Source of the DNA: Acidobacteriota bacterium
Lineage (GTDB): Bacteria; Acidobacteriota; Terriglobia; Terriglobales; Acidobacteriaceae
Length of the DNA: 34,198 nucleotides
Assembly: GCA_003224905.1 (NCBI GenBank)
Contig: QIAA01000003.1
Location: forward strand, 1 to 34,198
Direction of reading: 5' to 3'
Of this stretch, positions 25,156 to 34,198 are shown in pieces. Each line of letters begins with the position of its first letter. Position 1 is the first letter of the stretch. A program made the position numbers and the translations under genes. The notes beneath the pieces are model-generated. The model was not told the DNA's origin and ran no database searches. It saw nothing but the letters and a program-made list of their open reading frames with translations.

Positions 25156-25161
25156 ATTATA
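25156..25161 (-). promoter_or_regulatory. -10 box of the DUF485-actP operon
   Basis: A perfect TATAAT is present on the minus strand, 22 bases upstream of the chosen ATG. No clear -35 is seen. On the opposite strand TACAAT (25201-25206) lies 7 bases before the ABC gene ATG and could serve it as a -10. Confidence 0.45.
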
Positions 25162-25213
25162 TGTGAGTGCCGCATTCGCCTAAGGCCTTCTCCCTCCAGT
25201 TACAATAGCCGGA

Positions 25214-26137
25214 ATGCCTGCTGTCCTTGAATTTGATGGAATCACGAAGGAATACCGCAGACTGGCCAGCCGGCGCCGGTTTCGGGCTTTGGACGAGTTC
25301 AGCCTGAAGGTTGAAACTGGGGAAATCTTCGGCTTTCTAGGCCCCAACGGTGCCGGAAAGAGCACTGCGATTCACATTGCAATGGGCTTCATGGGGCCTA
25401 CTTCTGGCAACGGACGCATCATGGGACAGCCGTTTGGCGAGGCCAGTGCCCGCCGGCGCGTGGGATTCCTGGCGGAGAACGTGGCGCTCTATCATAGGCC
25501 GGCAGAGCGACTCGTGCGCTTCTACGGCGCGCTCAATGGTTTAAGCGGATCGTATCTTGCGAAACGCTCCCGCGAGGTTTTGCACATTGTTGGGCTGCAA
25601 CATCAAGCCAAGCGAAACTCTGCCAAGCTGTCGCGGGGAATGGTGCAAAGATTGGGATTGGCGCAGGCTTTGGTCAACGATCCCGAGTTACTCATTCTCG
25701 ACGAGCCGACTTCGGCGCTGGACCCGCTGGCACGGGTGATGGTACGGGAGTTGCTTCTTGAAGCCCGAAATGACGGGAAGACAATTTTTTTGAGCTCGCA
25801 TCTGCTCTCGGAAGTCGAACTGGTGTGCGACCGGATTGCAGTGTTGCATCGCGGGAAGCTGGTTCGCATCGGGCGCACTGGGGAGCTGCTGCAGTCAGGA
25901 GAGCAATCGGAAGTTGTGGCTCGTGGCATCTCTGCTGCAATCTTTCCAGGCGCGGTAGGCCACAACGGCGTGGTGAAATTGCACGTGCCTGCAAGCACTC
26001 AGCGTGCCGTGCTCGAACAGGTGTGGAACTCAGGCGGCGAGGTGGTGAGCGTAAATCCAGTTCGGCGGACACTGGAAGATATTTTTCTTGAAGTTACGTC
26101 GGACCGCGACTCCAGCTTGCCGGAGAAGTCACCATGA
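25214..26137 (+). CDS. ABC transporter ATP-binding protein
   Basis: This 307-residue ATPase has Walker A GPNGAGKS (43-50) and the ABC signature LSRGMVQR. Its Walker B is LLILDEPTSALDP, and the switch His stands in FLSSHLL. The C-terminal extension of about 80 residues is typical of ABC-2 exporters (drug, polysaccharide or NatA-like). The stop overlaps the permease start by 4 bases (ATGA), so the two form one transporter. The substrate is unknown. Confidence 0.92.
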   Translation: MPAVLEFDGITKEYRRLASRRRFRALDEFSLKVETGEIFGFLGPNGAGKSTAIHIAMGFMGPTSGNGRIMGQPFGEASARRRVGFLAENVALYHRPAERLVRFYGALNGLSGSYLAKRSREVLHIVGLQHQAKRNSAKLSRGMVQRLGLAQALVNDPELLILDEPTSALDPLARVMVRELLLEARNDGKTIFLSSHLLSEVELVCDRIAVLHRGKLVRIGRTGELLQSGEQSEVVARGISAAIFPGAVGHNGVVKLHVPASTQRAVLEQVWNSGGEVVSVNPVRRTLEDIFLEVTSDRDSSLPEKSP

Positions 26138-26844
26138 AACCGGTTCTCCTTATTGCCTTGAACTTTGTGCGAGAACAGCGCTGGCCCATTTTCGTTCTGC
26201 TGCTTTGGGTGTTGCTATTAGGAATCTTCGGCTTGGTAGCCGACGCCTCCCGAAATCGTGAAGATTTGCTGTTCATATTCAAGCAGGTGGCAGTCTACGT
26301 TGTCGCGTTCAGCGTATTTTTTGGCAGCTCAGCCATTCATAACGAACGAAAGTCACGCCGGGTTTTGGCGGTGCTCTCAAAGGCAGTGGCGCGCTCGCAA
26401 TATCTTTCCGGCCTTGCGCTGGGAATAACAATGGCTTGCGCGATCTACTGTTTGGCTTTGGGTGTTACAGCCAGCTGGACTCTTTCAGCAGTGGGATACC
26501 CGATGAGCAGGGTATGGTTTCTGATGATCTGCCTGGTTGCCGCCTGCATGCTGGCCGGCACCGTTGCTCTCATGTTCTCGACCGTGCTCTCTCCGTTTTT
26601 AGCGGCTGCTGCAACGGCGGTCGTGTTGGGCTTGCCCGGGCTGGCCAGCCGTACGCTGGCTCCGAATTGGTCTTATCTGGTCCCGGTGTATGCGCTTACT
26701 ACTTCAGTGCTTAACACGACGTTTAAATCTCCAGGCGATGTTGTGTGGTTTCCTGTCGAACTGGCATTGCTGGAGACTGTATTCTTTTGGCTGCTCTCGG
26801 CGAGGGTTTTCTCGCGAGTGGACATCTCAGTAGCCGTGGAGTAG
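26134..26844 (+). CDS. ABC-2 type transporter permease
   Basis: This is a 236-residue protein with about six hydrophobic segments. NERKSRRVLAVLSKAVARSQ, after the second segment, is the coupling-helix-like stretch of ABC-2 permeases. It overlaps the ATPase gene and presumably forms a homodimer with two ATPase subunits. It converges on nuoN with a 44-bp gap. Confidence 0.82.
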   Translation: MKPVLLIALNFVREQRWPIFVLLLWVLLLGIFGLVADASRNREDLLFIFKQVAVYVVAFSVFFGSSAIHNERKSRRVLAVLSKAVARSQYLSGLALGITMACAIYCLALGVTASWTLSAVGYPMSRVWFLMICLVAACMLAGTVALMFSTVLSPFLAAAATAVVLGLPGLASRTLAPNWSYLVPVYALTTSVLNTTFKSPGDVVWFPVELALLETVFFWLLSARVFSRVDISVAVE

Positions 26845-26888
26845 CGCTCAGTAGAGACGTAGCAGGTCTCTACCAACTTTGTTCGCCC

Positions 26889-28355
26889 TCAGTGCAAGAG
26901 ATCCCCGGCCGATCGGGAAGCGTAATCCAATACTCGACCAGGAAGAAGTCCCAAATAAATTGTGGTGAGCGCAGTGATGGCGAGAGCCGCTCCGAGTTCG
27001 AGGGGCACAGCCGGAAGAACGCTTTCGTCGCGCGGGTCGTGCATGTACACCACGACGATCACGCGCAGATAGTAGTAGGCCGCGACGGCGCTGTTGATCA
27101 CGCCGATGATTACCAGCCCCACCAGGTTAGCCTGCAGCGCGGCGCTGAAGACGTAGAACTTGGCGAAAAAGCCGGCGGTGATGGGAATACCGATCAGTGA
27201 GAGCAGAAAAAGAGTAAGCGCGGCCGCGAGAACCGGCGAGCGGCGGCCCAGGCCAGAGTAGTCCTCCAGCGTGACATAACGTTCGCCGGCGCCGCCAAAA
27301 TGACTCACGACGGCAAAAGCGCCGATGTTCATGGCGGCATAAGAAGCCGTGTAAAACATGGCCGAGGGAATACCGTTCTGTGGCAGAGCGGCGAAGGCAA
27401 CGAGCAGGTAGCCCGCGTGCGCGATCGAAGAATATGCCAACAAGCGCTTCACGTTCTGCTGCACTAGAGCGCCAATGTTGCCTAACGTCATGGAAAGCGC
27501 CGCCGCGACCCAGATCAGCCCCAGGCGTCCCGGAGCATGGATTTGAAACATGATCCGCAACAGCACGGCGAACACGGCTGCCTTGGGGGCGGTCGACATG
27601 AAGCCGACGATGGGGGCAGGCGCGCCTTCGTAGACGTCGGGTGTCCACACATGAAAAGGAGCGGCGGCGACTTTAAATCCCAGGCCCACAAACATCAGCG
27701 CAATGGCTACGTAGGCGAGCACAGGGATTGATCCGGAACGCAAATGCTGCTCTATCGTGGGAATGCTGGTCGACCCTGTAGCGCCGAACATTAGCGCGAC
27801 GCCGTAGAGGAAGAATGCGGTCGCAAATGAGCCCAGCAAAAAATATTTGATCGACGCTTCGCTGCTGATTGCCGCCCGCCTTCTGAAGCCGGCAAGGATG
27901 TAAGTCGAGATCGAGGAAATCTCCAGCGCGATGAAGATGAGCACCAGCTCCACGGCTGACGACATCAGGCACATGCCGACCGCGCCGAAAAGGATCAGGG
28001 CGTAGTATTCGCCGACGCGGATCTGCTGCACTTCCATGTATTCGTAAGAGGTGAGGATCACGACCGCGGTTATGGTTGTGATCAGGAAATGAAAGAAGAC
28101 GCTGAAGGTATCCACCTGGACCATGTTCCAGAAGGCCAGCCCGGGCGCGCGCGCCTGCCAGAGTGTGGATGCGATTGCTGCGAGAGAGCCGATGAGCGCA
28201 AGAGTGCCCAGTGCTTTCTGATTGCGGCGCTGGTCCACCACTGGATCTAACACCATGATGATCATGCCGAAGATCGAAAGCACGAGTTCAGGCAAGATGC
28301 GCAGATAATCCGTACCGCGAGGAAGAGCCTGGGATGCTTGAAAGGCAAGGCTCAC
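26889..28355 (-). CDS. nuoN: NADH-quinone oxidoreductase subunit N
   Basis: NuoN is one of the three antiporter-like proton-pumping subunits of complex I. The start is taken as GTG at 28355, which overlaps the nuoM stop (GTGA) and has AAGGTGA upstream. Longer readings into nuoM lack support. The 488-residue product has about 14 membrane segments. ELVLIFIALEISSISTYIL carries the conserved membrane Glu. FHVWTPDVYEGAPAPIVGFM, followed by STAPKAA with its pumping Lys, is the hallmark of the family. It is the last gene of the operon. Confidence 0.95.
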   Translation of the reverse strand: MSLAFQASQALPRGTDYLRILPELVLSIFGMIIMVLDPVVDQRRNQKALGTLALIGSLAAIASTLWQARAPGLAFWNMVQVDTFSVFFHFLITTITAVVILTSYEYMEVQQIRVGEYYALILFGAVGMCLMSSAVELVLIFIALEISSISTYILAGFRRRAAISSEASIKYFLLGSFATAFFLYGVALMFGATGSTSIPTIEQHLRSGSIPVLAYVAIALMFVGLGFKVAAAPFHVWTPDVYEGAPAPIVGFMSTAPKAAVFAVLLRIMFQIHAPGRLGLIWVAAALSMTLGNIGALVQQNVKRLLAYSSIAHAGYLLVAFAALPQNGIPSAMFYTASYAAMNIGAFAVVSHFGGAGERYVTLEDYSGLGRRSPVLAAALTLFLLSLIGIPITAGFFAKFYVFSAALQANLVGLVIIGVINSAVAAYYYLRVIVVVYMHDPRDESVLPAVPLELGAALAITALTTIYLGLLPGRVLDYASRSAGDLLH

Positions 28356-29869
28356 GGAGTGATCACCTTGCTGGCAATCTGCCCAAGAGGTGAAATCGCG
28401 GACTGTGCCGCTGGTTGGATCGTGTTCAGCCACAGCAACGGAGCGACGCCCATGACCAGGGCTGCGGCAGCTGCTGGCCAAAGCGCCAGGTGCTCGCGCG
28501 TATCAAGGTCGGGAAGGGACTCGTTTACTGGTTGCCGTACTTTTCCGAAGAAAACCCGCTGGTACATCCACAAAAGATAGCAAGCGCTCCAGATCACTCC
28601 GGTTGCGCCCAGCACTCCGTAGACTGCATGTGCCTGGAAAGCCCCGCTCAAGACCAGGAACTCGCCAACGAAGCCGTTTAGCAATGGCAGTCCTACTGAC
28701 GAGAGCACGATGAAGAGGAAGAACGCAGCATATCTCGGCATTGGGGTCGCCAGGCCACCGAATTCGGAAATCTCGTAGGTATGCCGGCGCTCGTATAGAA
28801 TTCCGGCAAGCATGAAGAGTGCACCGGTCGAGATTCCGTGGGCGAGCATGATGAATACCGCTCCTGCTACTCCTGCGGGGGTGAAGCTGAAAATCCCCAG
28901 CACCACAAAGCCGAGATGGCTGATCGAGGAATACGCGATCAGCTTTTTCATATTGGGCTGGACCATGGCAACCAGCGCACCGTAGATGATGCCGATCAGC
29001 GCCAGAATCGCAATCCACCATGCATTCGCGCGCGATTGTTCCGGGAAGAAGCCGAGGTTGAAGCGCAGCATTCCATACGTACCCATCTTCAGCAGTACGC
29101 CCGCGAGCAGCACAGAACCTGCGGTTGGCGCTTCGACGTGGGCGTCGGGAAGCCAGGTGTGGAACGGGAACAGTGGGACCTTAACGGCGAAGGCGACGAA
29201 GAATCCAAGAAAGAGCCAGGGAGCGGCGGCGGCAAAGCCCTCGACTTTTCCGTTGCGGATTGCGTTCTGGATGGTGATGAAGTCAAAAGATCCGGCTTTC
29301 GCGTACAGCCAGAGAATCCCAGCCAGCATGAACACCGAGGCGATCATCGTGTACAGGAAGAATTTCACTGCGGCGTAGACGCGCCGTCCGTGGCCAAACA
29401 TTCCGATCAGCAGCGCCATAGGAATCAAAGTCGCTTCCCAGAAGAAATAAAAGAGAAAGAGATCCAGGGACACGAAGACGCCGATCAGGGCCGACTCAAG
29501 GATGAGAAGAAGTACGAAGAATTCTTTCACGCGCTCGTGAATTGAACGCCAGGAGATCAATACGCAGAGGGGAGTAAGGAACGTGGTCAGCACCACCAGC
29601 CATGAGGAAACGCCATCGACTCCCATGTGGTAATGAATGTTGGGCGTGGGAATCCACGGCTTGTCGATCTCATATTGAAATCCGGCCTGCGCCCGGTGCA
29701 GGTAGCGCGGCAAATGGAGCGACAATGCGAATGCCAGAAGCGCGACGACCAGAGCAAAAACACGGATGTCGCGATCGCGGCGCGGAAAGAAAAACAGCAA
29801 TAGCCCACCGAATGCGGGAATGAATGTCACGAGCGACAGAATGATCGTATCGAGGCTAGGACCGTTCAT
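28352..29869 (-). CDS. nuoM: NADH-quinone oxidoreductase subunit M
   Basis: NuoM is a proton-pumping membrane subunit of complex I. The ATG at 29869 overlaps the nuoL stop (ATGA). A longer open frame upstream reads through nuoL and is not used. The 505-residue product has the Glu-bearing FYFFWEATLIPM and the FPFHTWLPDAHVEAPTAGSV block. VLLAGVLLKMGTYG follows with the conserved Lys. The first and last segments are complete, so the gene is intact. Confidence 0.96.
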   Translation of the reverse strand: MNGPSLDTIILSLVTFIPAFGGLLLFFFPRRDRDIRVFALVVALLAFALSLHLPRYLHRAQAGFQYEIDKPWIPTPNIHYHMGVDGVSSWLVVLTTFLTPLCVLISWRSIHERVKEFFVLLLILESALIGVFVSLDLFLFYFFWEATLIPMALLIGMFGHGRRVYAAVKFFLYTMIASVFMLAGILWLYAKAGSFDFITIQNAIRNGKVEGFAAAAPWLFLGFFVAFAVKVPLFPFHTWLPDAHVEAPTAGSVLLAGVLLKMGTYGMLRFNLGFFPEQSRANAWWIAILALIGIIYGALVAMVQPNMKKLIAYSSISHLGFVVLGIFSFTPAGVAGAVFIMLAHGISTGALFMLAGILYERRHTYEISEFGGLATPMPRYAAFFLFIVLSSVGLPLLNGFVGEFLVLSGAFQAHAVYGVLGATGVIWSACYLLWMYQRVFFGKVRQPVNESLPDLDTREHLALWPAAAAALVMGVAPLLWLNTIQPAAQSAISPLGQIASKVITP

Positions 29870-31908
29870 CGTGTTCCCGTCCAAACCATATAGGCGATCA
29901 CGACGGCTGCCCCCGCGGCCACCCAACCGGCGTACGAGCGGAGATTGCCGGATTGCATGTGCCGCAGAGAGTCCGATACGTGGCGAGTGGCATCGGCTGA
30001 GTTGTCCAGAGTGGCATCGATGACGCCCTGGTCCATGCCATGCCACAGGATGTGTTTGGAGCCTTCCACGACCGGGTGCACGAACAAAGTTGCGTACAAC
30101 TCGTCGACGTAATACTTGTTCGCTACTGCCGCATACAGGCCGTTTAGGGCGGCGGCAATGCGTTCGGGAAGCGCAGGGCGCCGCAGATAAAGGAGCCTGG
30201 CGAGATAGAGGCCCAGCAGTGCGGCAAATACCGAAATCCCAGTGAAGGCCAGCTCAGTTCCGCGCCCAGTGTGGGATTCCAGGCCCTCGGTTGTTTGCTC
30301 GGGAGGCGCTGTTTCGCCGGGAGCGGCATGCTGCGGCTTCACGGCAGGTGCTGTGGCACGGAAAACTGGGCCGAGGAATCGATCGAACCGATTGCTGCCG
30401 CCGAGTGAACCAGGAACTCCGATCCAGCCACCGACGATGGAAAGAAAAGCCAGGATCGCGAGCGGGATCAGCATCACTCGGGGGCTTTCATGAATTCCGT
30501 GATGCGCTTGCGCAGCGGACGGCCTTGACCGCGCGGGGGCTTGTTCTTGAACAATTGAATGATCGGACGTGACCCCGCGGTATTCGCCTGCAAAAGTCAT
30601 ATACATCAGTCGGAACATGTAAAAGGAAGTCAGGAATGCAGTGACAACGCCAACGAGCCAGTATGCCCAACTCGCCTGATAGGCGCGCCACAGAATTTCA
30701 TCCTTGCTGAAGAATCCCGACAAGCCCGGAATTCCGGCGATCGCGCAAGTGGCGATCAGCATTGTGGCCCAAGTCCACGGAATCTTTCTCCAAAGTCCGC
30801 CCATTTTGCGCATGTCCTGCTCACCGCCGACGGCGTGAATCACTGATCCGGCCGCGAGGAAGAGCAGTCCCTTGAAGAAGGCGTGAGTCATGAGATGGAA
30901 AATGCCAGCGGAAAATGCCGCCACACCACAGGCCAGGAACATGTAGCCGAGCTGCGAAATGGTGGAGTAGGCGAGGACCTTTTTTATATCCGTTTGCGCG
31001 ATGCCAATGGTTGCCGCAAACAGGGCGGTCAAAGTTCCGATAATCGCCACCACCATCAGCGCGGTGGGCGCGCGCTCAAATATCACATGTGAACGGGCAA
31101 TCATGTACACGCCTGCGGTCACCATGGTGGCGGCGTGAATTAGGGCCGAGACGGGCGTTGGGCCTTCCATCGCGTCCGGCAGCCATACGTATAGAGGAAT
31201 CTGCGCCGACTTGCCTGCGGCTCCAACCATGAGCAGAAGACCGATGGCGGTCAAGAGTCCGGCGGTGGCGTTCTCCACACTCATGCTTGCGGCGAACTGG
31301 AACACGCGATCGAAATTCAGCGTGCCGAAGTGTTTGATCATCAGGAACAAAGCAATCAGAAATCCGAAATCGCCGATGCGGTTTACGATGAAGGCCTTCT
31401 TGCCGGCTGAGGCTGCGGAATCCTTGGTGAACCAGAAACCGATGAGCAAATACGACGCGAGGCCTACGCCCTCCCATCCGATGAACATCAGCAGGTAGTT
31501 GCTGGCGAGCACCAGCGTGAGCATGAAGAACATGAACAGGTTCAGATAGCAGAAGAAGCGGTAGAAACCGCCCTCCTCCCACATGTACCCGATCGAATAA
31601 ATGTGGATGAGCAGGCCGACGCCCGTCACAACCAGCAGCATCACCAGCGAGAGCTGGTCGACGTAGAAAGCAAAATCGGCCTGGAATGAGCCGGCGCGAA
31701 TCCATGGTGCGAGAGTCTCAAGGTGGGGAATTGCCAGGCCGGAGAACCTCAGGGCCACGTACAACGCCATGGCAAACGAGGCACCGCAGAAGGCTATTGC
31801 GACGGTGACAATCGCCTGCCGAGTTAACCGCCGGCCGACGAAACCGTTGATCGCCGCGCCGATCAGCGGGAGCACCGGAATCAGCCAGAGATGCAGGTCG
31901 GGCGTCAT
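29866..31908 (-). CDS. nuoL: NADH-quinone oxidoreductase subunit L
   Basis: NuoL is the distal proton-pumping subunit, with the long lateral helix. The product has 680 residues, in the normal range. [19 protein letters not shown] holds the conserved Glu. [20 protein letters not shown], followed by [10 protein letters not shown], is the NuoL signature. The region from about residue 470 to 560 is soluble and rich in Pro/Ala ([34 protein letters not shown]), a lineage-specific linker before the C-terminal helices. It overlaps nuoK and nuoM by 4 bases each. Confidence 0.97.
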   Translation of the reverse strand: MTPDLHLWLIPVLPLIGAAINGFVGRRLTRQAIVTVAIAFCGASFAMALYVALRFSGLAIPHLETLAPWIRAGSFQADFAFYVDQLSLVMLLVVTGVGLLIHIYSIGYMWEEGGFYRFFCYLNLFMFFMLTLVLASNYLLMFIGWEGVGLASYLLIGFWFTKDSAASAGKKAFIVNRIGDFGFLIALFLMIKHFGTLNFDRVFQFAASMSVENATAGLLTAIGLLLMVGAAGKSAQIPLYVWLPDAMEGPTPVSALIHAATMVTAGVYMIARSHVIFERAPTALMVVAIIGTLTALFAATIGIAQTDIKKVLAYSTISQLGYMFLACGVAAFSAGIFHLMTHAFFKGLLFLAAGSVIHAVGGEQDMRKMGGLWRKIPWTWATMLIATCAIAGIPGLSGFFSKDEILWRAYQASWAYWLVGVVTAFLTSFYMFRLMYMTFAGEYRGVTSDHSIVQEQAPARSRPSAAQAHHGIHESPRVMLIPLAILAFLSIVGGWIGVPGSLGGSNRFDRFLGPVFRATAPAVKPQHAAPGETAPPEQTTEGLESHTGRGTELAFTGISVFAALLGLYLARLLYLRRPALPERIAAALNGLYAAVANKYYVDELYATLFVHPVVEGSKHILWHGMDQGVIDATLDNSADATRHVSDSLRHMQSGNLRSYAGWVAAGAAVVIAYMVWTGTR

Positions 31909-32207
31909 AGCTTGAGCAGGTTTACCTGGTCCACGTTCAGGGTCTCGCGTGTGCGATACACGGCGATGATGATGGCCAGGCCGACGGCCGCTTCGGCCGC
32001 GGCAACAACCATCACAAAGAAAACGAAAATTTGTCCGCTCAGCGCGTGCCAGTGTGCGGCGAAAGCCACGAACGAAAGATTGACGCCGTTGAGCATCAGT
32101 TCGATCGACATGAAGATGGTGATGATGTTGCGCTTGATCAGAAACCCAGTGACGCCGCAGGCAAAGAGGACGCCGCTGAGGACCAAGTAATAGGAGAGGG
32201 GGACCAT
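31905..32207 (-). CDS. nuoK: NADH-quinone oxidoreductase subunit K
   Basis: NuoK is a small three-helix subunit that links the quinone site to the pumps. It has 100 residues, as expected. The two conserved membrane Glu stand in [12 protein letters not shown] and [11 protein letters not shown]. The start overlaps the nuoJ stop by one base (TGATG), and the end overlaps nuoL. Confidence 0.97.
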   Translation of the reverse strand: MVPLSYYLVLSGVLFACGVTGFLIKRNIITIFMSIELMLNGVNLSFVAFAAHWHALSGQIFVFFVMVVAAAEAAVGLAIIIAVYRTRETLNVDQVNLLKL

Positions 32208-32728
32208 CAGCCCTCCCTCTTTTGCTGCTCGATGGATTCGGGACGAGCGGCGAGAACGACAGCTCCCATAATGGCGATTAGCACCAGGACAGAGGTAACT
32301 TCAAATGGCAACAGGAAATCGTGGAACAGCAGGTTGGCAATTTCGCGCGGCGGACCGGGGAGGGCTCCGGCTGATACTTCCTGGGTTCCTGAGTGCGTGA
32401 TGAGAACCCACGCGACCAGGAGGCTTCCGGCCAGCATGCCGGGAATCCCAAACAGGATGGCGACGCGGCTGCCTCCTGTTCTCGCTTCTTCGCCGGCGTT
32501 GAGCAGCATGATGACAAAAACAAACAGCACCATAATGGCGCCTGCGTACACGATCACCTGCACGGCAGCTACGAACTCCGCTCCGAGCAGGAGATACTCG
32601 ACAGCAAGGGAGGCCATCACGGCGACCAACGACAATGCGCTGTTGATCGGGTGGCGCTGCACCAGCAGGTTTACCGCTCCTGCTACGCAGATGGCGCCGA
32701 AAATCAAAAATAGGACAAGATGTAGCAT
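32207..32728 (-). CDS. nuoJ: NADH-quinone oxidoreductase subunit J
   Basis: NuoJ is a five-helix membrane subunit next to NuoK. The ATG at 32728 ([20 protein letters not shown]) is preferred. An in-frame TTG 15 bases further out adds only MSCNS. The 173-residue product contains [27 protein letters not shown], written here with its usual His in place of the first Asn ([10 protein letters not shown]), and [17 protein letters not shown], the family hallmark. It normally follows nuoI, but here follows nuoH. Confidence 0.95.
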   Translation of the reverse strand: MLHLVLFLIFGAICVAGAVNLLVQRHPINSALSLVAVMASLAVEYLLLGAEFVAAVQVIVYAGAIMVLFVFVIMLLNAGEEARTGGSRVAILFGIPGMLAGSLLVAWVLITHSGTQEVSAGALPGPPREIANLLFHDFLLPFEVTSVLVLIAIMGAVVLAARPESIEQQKREG

Positions 32729-32773
32729 CGAATTACACGACAATTTCGTTTTACATCGTTCACAGAACCTCTA

Positions 32774-32792
32774 ACCGCAGAGATCGCGGAGG
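32774..32792. repeat. Short repeat in the gap where nuoI is expected
   Basis: ACCGCAGAGATCGCGGAGG, two near-copies of CGCAGAGR, occupies the spacer between nuoH and nuoJ. The 80-bp spacer has no gene. Confidence 0.4.
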
Positions 32793-32808
32793 CCTTCGCC
32801 GAGAATGC

Positions 32809-33846
32809 TTATGATCTGATCGCTACAATCAGCGCTGTTATCACCAGGTTCGCAATCGCCATCGGCAGCAAAAACTTCCAGCCAAATGCCATCAGCTGAT
32901 CGTAACGGAAGCGCGGCAGCGTGCCTCGCACCCAGATATAAATAAAGAGAAACATAAAGACGCGCAATCCGAACCAGAACACGGGAAGGATTGCCTGCAG
33001 CAACGGCGGCCCGAACAGCGGCCCATGCCAGCCACCTAGAAACAAAAGAGACGCCAGGCACGCCACCGTGATCATGTTGGCGTACTCGGCCATGAAGAAC
33101 ATGGCAAACTTCATGGCGCTGTACTCGGTGTGGTAACCGGCTACCAGCTCGGTTTCCGCTTCCGGTAAATCGAAAGGCACACGGTTGGTCTCGGCGTAGG
33201 CGGCTGTCAAATAGATGAAGAAGGCGATGATCTGTCCCTGAAAGATGTTCCAGCGAGGGATGAATCCCCAGAACGTGCCGGCCTGCGCGTCAACAATTGC
33301 TCGCAGGCTGAAGCTGCCGGCAAGAATCAACACGCCAACCAGAGAGAGCCCCAAGGAAATTTCATAGCTCACCATTTGCGCGCTGGCGCGGAGGCCGCCC
33401 AACAGAGAATATTTGCTGTTCGAGGACCAGCCGGCCAGGGCGACACCGTAGACTCCCAGTGACGTGATTCCCAGGACGATCAGTAAACCAATGTTTACGT
33501 CCGTGATCTGCAGCGGAGTTTTTATGTTGCCGATGGTTACGACATTGCCGATCGGAATTACTGAAATGGAAGTCAGAGCGAACATGACCGCGAGCATCGG
33601 CGCTGCGATGTACAGCGGCTTGTACACGTGCGGCGGAATCAGGTCTTCTTTAAATAGAAACTTCGCGCCATCGGCGAGCGGCTGCAAGAGGCCGAACGGC
33701 CCGACGCGCGTTGGACCCCAGCGGTTCTGGATGTGGCCGACGACTTTCCGTTCGAGCCACACGCTGTATGCCACAGCCGTAAGCAGCACGAACAGCGCGA
33801 TCACCGTTTTGATAACGGAAACAATGATGAAAGTCGTCAGGTTCAA
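32809..33846 (-). CDS. nuoH: NADH-quinone oxidoreductase subunit H
   Basis: NuoH forms the floor of the quinone-binding chamber of complex I. TTG at 33846 is chosen because AGGAAAG precedes it and the product then starts at the first membrane segment (LTTFIIVSVIKTVIALFVLL). The longer reading to 33945 runs through a repeat. The 345-residue product holds WLERKVVGHIQNRWGPTRVG, LLQPLADGAKFLFKED and ETNRVPFDLPEAETELVAGY, all hallmarks of the quinone chamber. It is intact. Confidence 0.95.
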   Translation of the reverse strand: MNLTTFIIVSVIKTVIALFVLLTAVAYSVWLERKVVGHIQNRWGPTRVGPFGLLQPLADGAKFLFKEDLIPPHVYKPLYIAAPMLAVMFALTSISVIPIGNVVTIGNIKTPLQITDVNIGLLIVLGITSLGVYGVALAGWSSNSKYSLLGGLRASAQMVSYEISLGLSLVGVLILAGSFSLRAIVDAQAGTFWGFIPRWNIFQGQIIAFFIYLTAAYAETNRVPFDLPEAETELVAGYHTEYSAMKFAMFFMAEYANMITVACLASLLFLGGWHGPLFGPPLLQAILPVFWFGLRVFMFLFIYIWVRGTLPRFRYDQLMAFGWKFLLPMAIANLVITALIVAIRS

Positions 33847-33876
33847 TCGTTCTTTCCTGAAACTGACTGCGTTTTT

Positions 33877-33942
33877 CCTCTGTGACTCTCTCTGTGGTTT
33901 GAAGAATGTTTTAACCACAGAGGACACAGAGGGGCACTGAGG
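33877..33942. repeat. Inverted CCACAGAGG repeat between nuoG and nuoH
   Basis: CCTCTGTG (33877-33884) and CTGTGGTT (33892-33899) are mirrored by AACCACAG (33913-33920) and CACAGAGG (33925-33932). A further GGCACTGAGG follows. The whole can fold into a long imperfect hairpin within the operon. It may tune expression between nuoG and nuoH. Confidence 0.5.
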
Positions 33943-33946
33943 CAAT

Positions 33947-34198
33947 CTAGTCGGCGGCGACCTCCGCCTCAGTTGGCTCGCTACGGTTTTCGATTACCGA
34001 TTTCAGCACATTGGAATACCGCCCGAGAGTGCCGGAACTGAAAAGGTTGTCGTTGGTCGGAAGAATCAAGTTCGGGTCCTGAATAGCACCCGCCCCGCTC
34101 TGAGTCAAAGTCGTGTGCTCGTCATTTCCGGCCAGCAGATTGATTCGCGAAACGTCGTACCCGGGCACCAGCCGCTGAATCTCATCCAGAATTGCCAT
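33947..34198 (-). CDS. nuoG: NADH-quinone oxidoreductase subunit G, C-terminal end (partial)
   Basis: The last 83 codons of a gene that continues past the window edge. ILDEIQRLVPGYDVSRINLL and LFSSGTLGRYSNVLKSVIEN resemble the C-terminus of the large iron-sulphur subunit NuoG, including the SGTLGRYS motif. Position before nuoH on the same strand supports this. The Fe-S domains lie outside the window, so the call rests on this tail and context. Confidence 0.75.
   Translation of the reverse strand: MAILDEIQRLVPGYDVSRINLLAGNDEHTTLTQSGAGAIQDPNLILPTNDNLFSSGTLGRYSNVLKSVIENRSEPTEAEVAAD

Noticed and set aside
26745..27200. Plus-strand open frame after the ABC permease
   Set aside because: It is a shadow of the permease and nuoN genes, with no start signal and no protein-like pattern.
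28356..28481. Longer nuoN start inside nuoM
   Set aside because: The extra 42 residues read nuoM sequence in another frame. The GTG overlapping the nuoM stop has a ribosome site.
33847..33945. Longer nuoH start
   Set aside because: The extra 33 residues translate the CCACAGAGG repeat. TTG at 33846 has AGGAAAG upstream and fits the family N-terminus.

Overview
The window looks like a chromosomal segment of an Acidobacteriota, probably class Terriglobia. This is inferred from gene style, from the short hairpin and tandem intergenic repeats, and from the mix of housekeeping genes. No 16S gene or other decisive marker is present. Most of it is ordinary, GC-rich chromosome. About 5.7 kb (14.8-20.5 kb) is accessory.

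Left part (0-14.8 kb). A DUF1385/YqhQ-type membrane protein is divergent from an ATP-dependent DNA ligase. IMP dehydrogenase (guaB) and a VanZ-like membrane protein follow. Then come two small uncharacterised proteins, a secreted protein built of G-x-W repeats, tsaE (tRNA t6A synthesis) and fabI (fatty acid synthesis). A tRNA-Lys(UUU), a 40-residue secreted peptide gene and a TIG-domain lipoprotein lie on the minus strand. On the plus strand a membrane-anchored helical protein overlaps a carboxypeptidase-regulatory/TPR protein. An MFS transporter is divergent from a LysR regulator, which is followed by a Yellow/major-royal-jelly-type secreted lipoprotein.

Accessory part (14.8-20.5 kb). About 600 bp of degenerate repeats lead into a frameshifted membrane-protein remnant. 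An orphan coiled-coil protein (15889-16761) faces a frameshifted 88-residue gene. A TIR-like protein of the CAP12/Pycsar-effector type (PF10137-like) follows. Next is a protein with a novel-looking layout: an XRE-type HTH, a nucleoside-deoxyribosyltransferase-like domain and a second HTH-like region. REP-type hairpins and two pieces of a RAYT (REP-associated tyrosine transposase) gene are interleaved with these genes. A central HUH piece lies upstream of the HTH-NDT gene and a C-terminal piece lies downstream, on the same strand. I read this as a small defence/signalling cassette in a RAYT/REP landing site. It is the best candidate here for an undescribed system.

Right part (20.5-34.2 kb). 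A 2-dehydropantoate 2-reductase is divergent from a benzoylformate-decarboxylase-like ThDP enzyme, whose usual second active-site His is a Tyr by eye. An actP symporter with its DUF485 partner and an ABC-2 ATPase/permease pair follow. The window ends in the distal part of a complex I operon on the minus strand: nuoG (partial), H, J, K, L, M, N. nuoI is missing from its usual place between H and J, where a short repeat-bearing spacer sits instead. The nuo genes from J to N overlap end to start, so they are translationally coupled.
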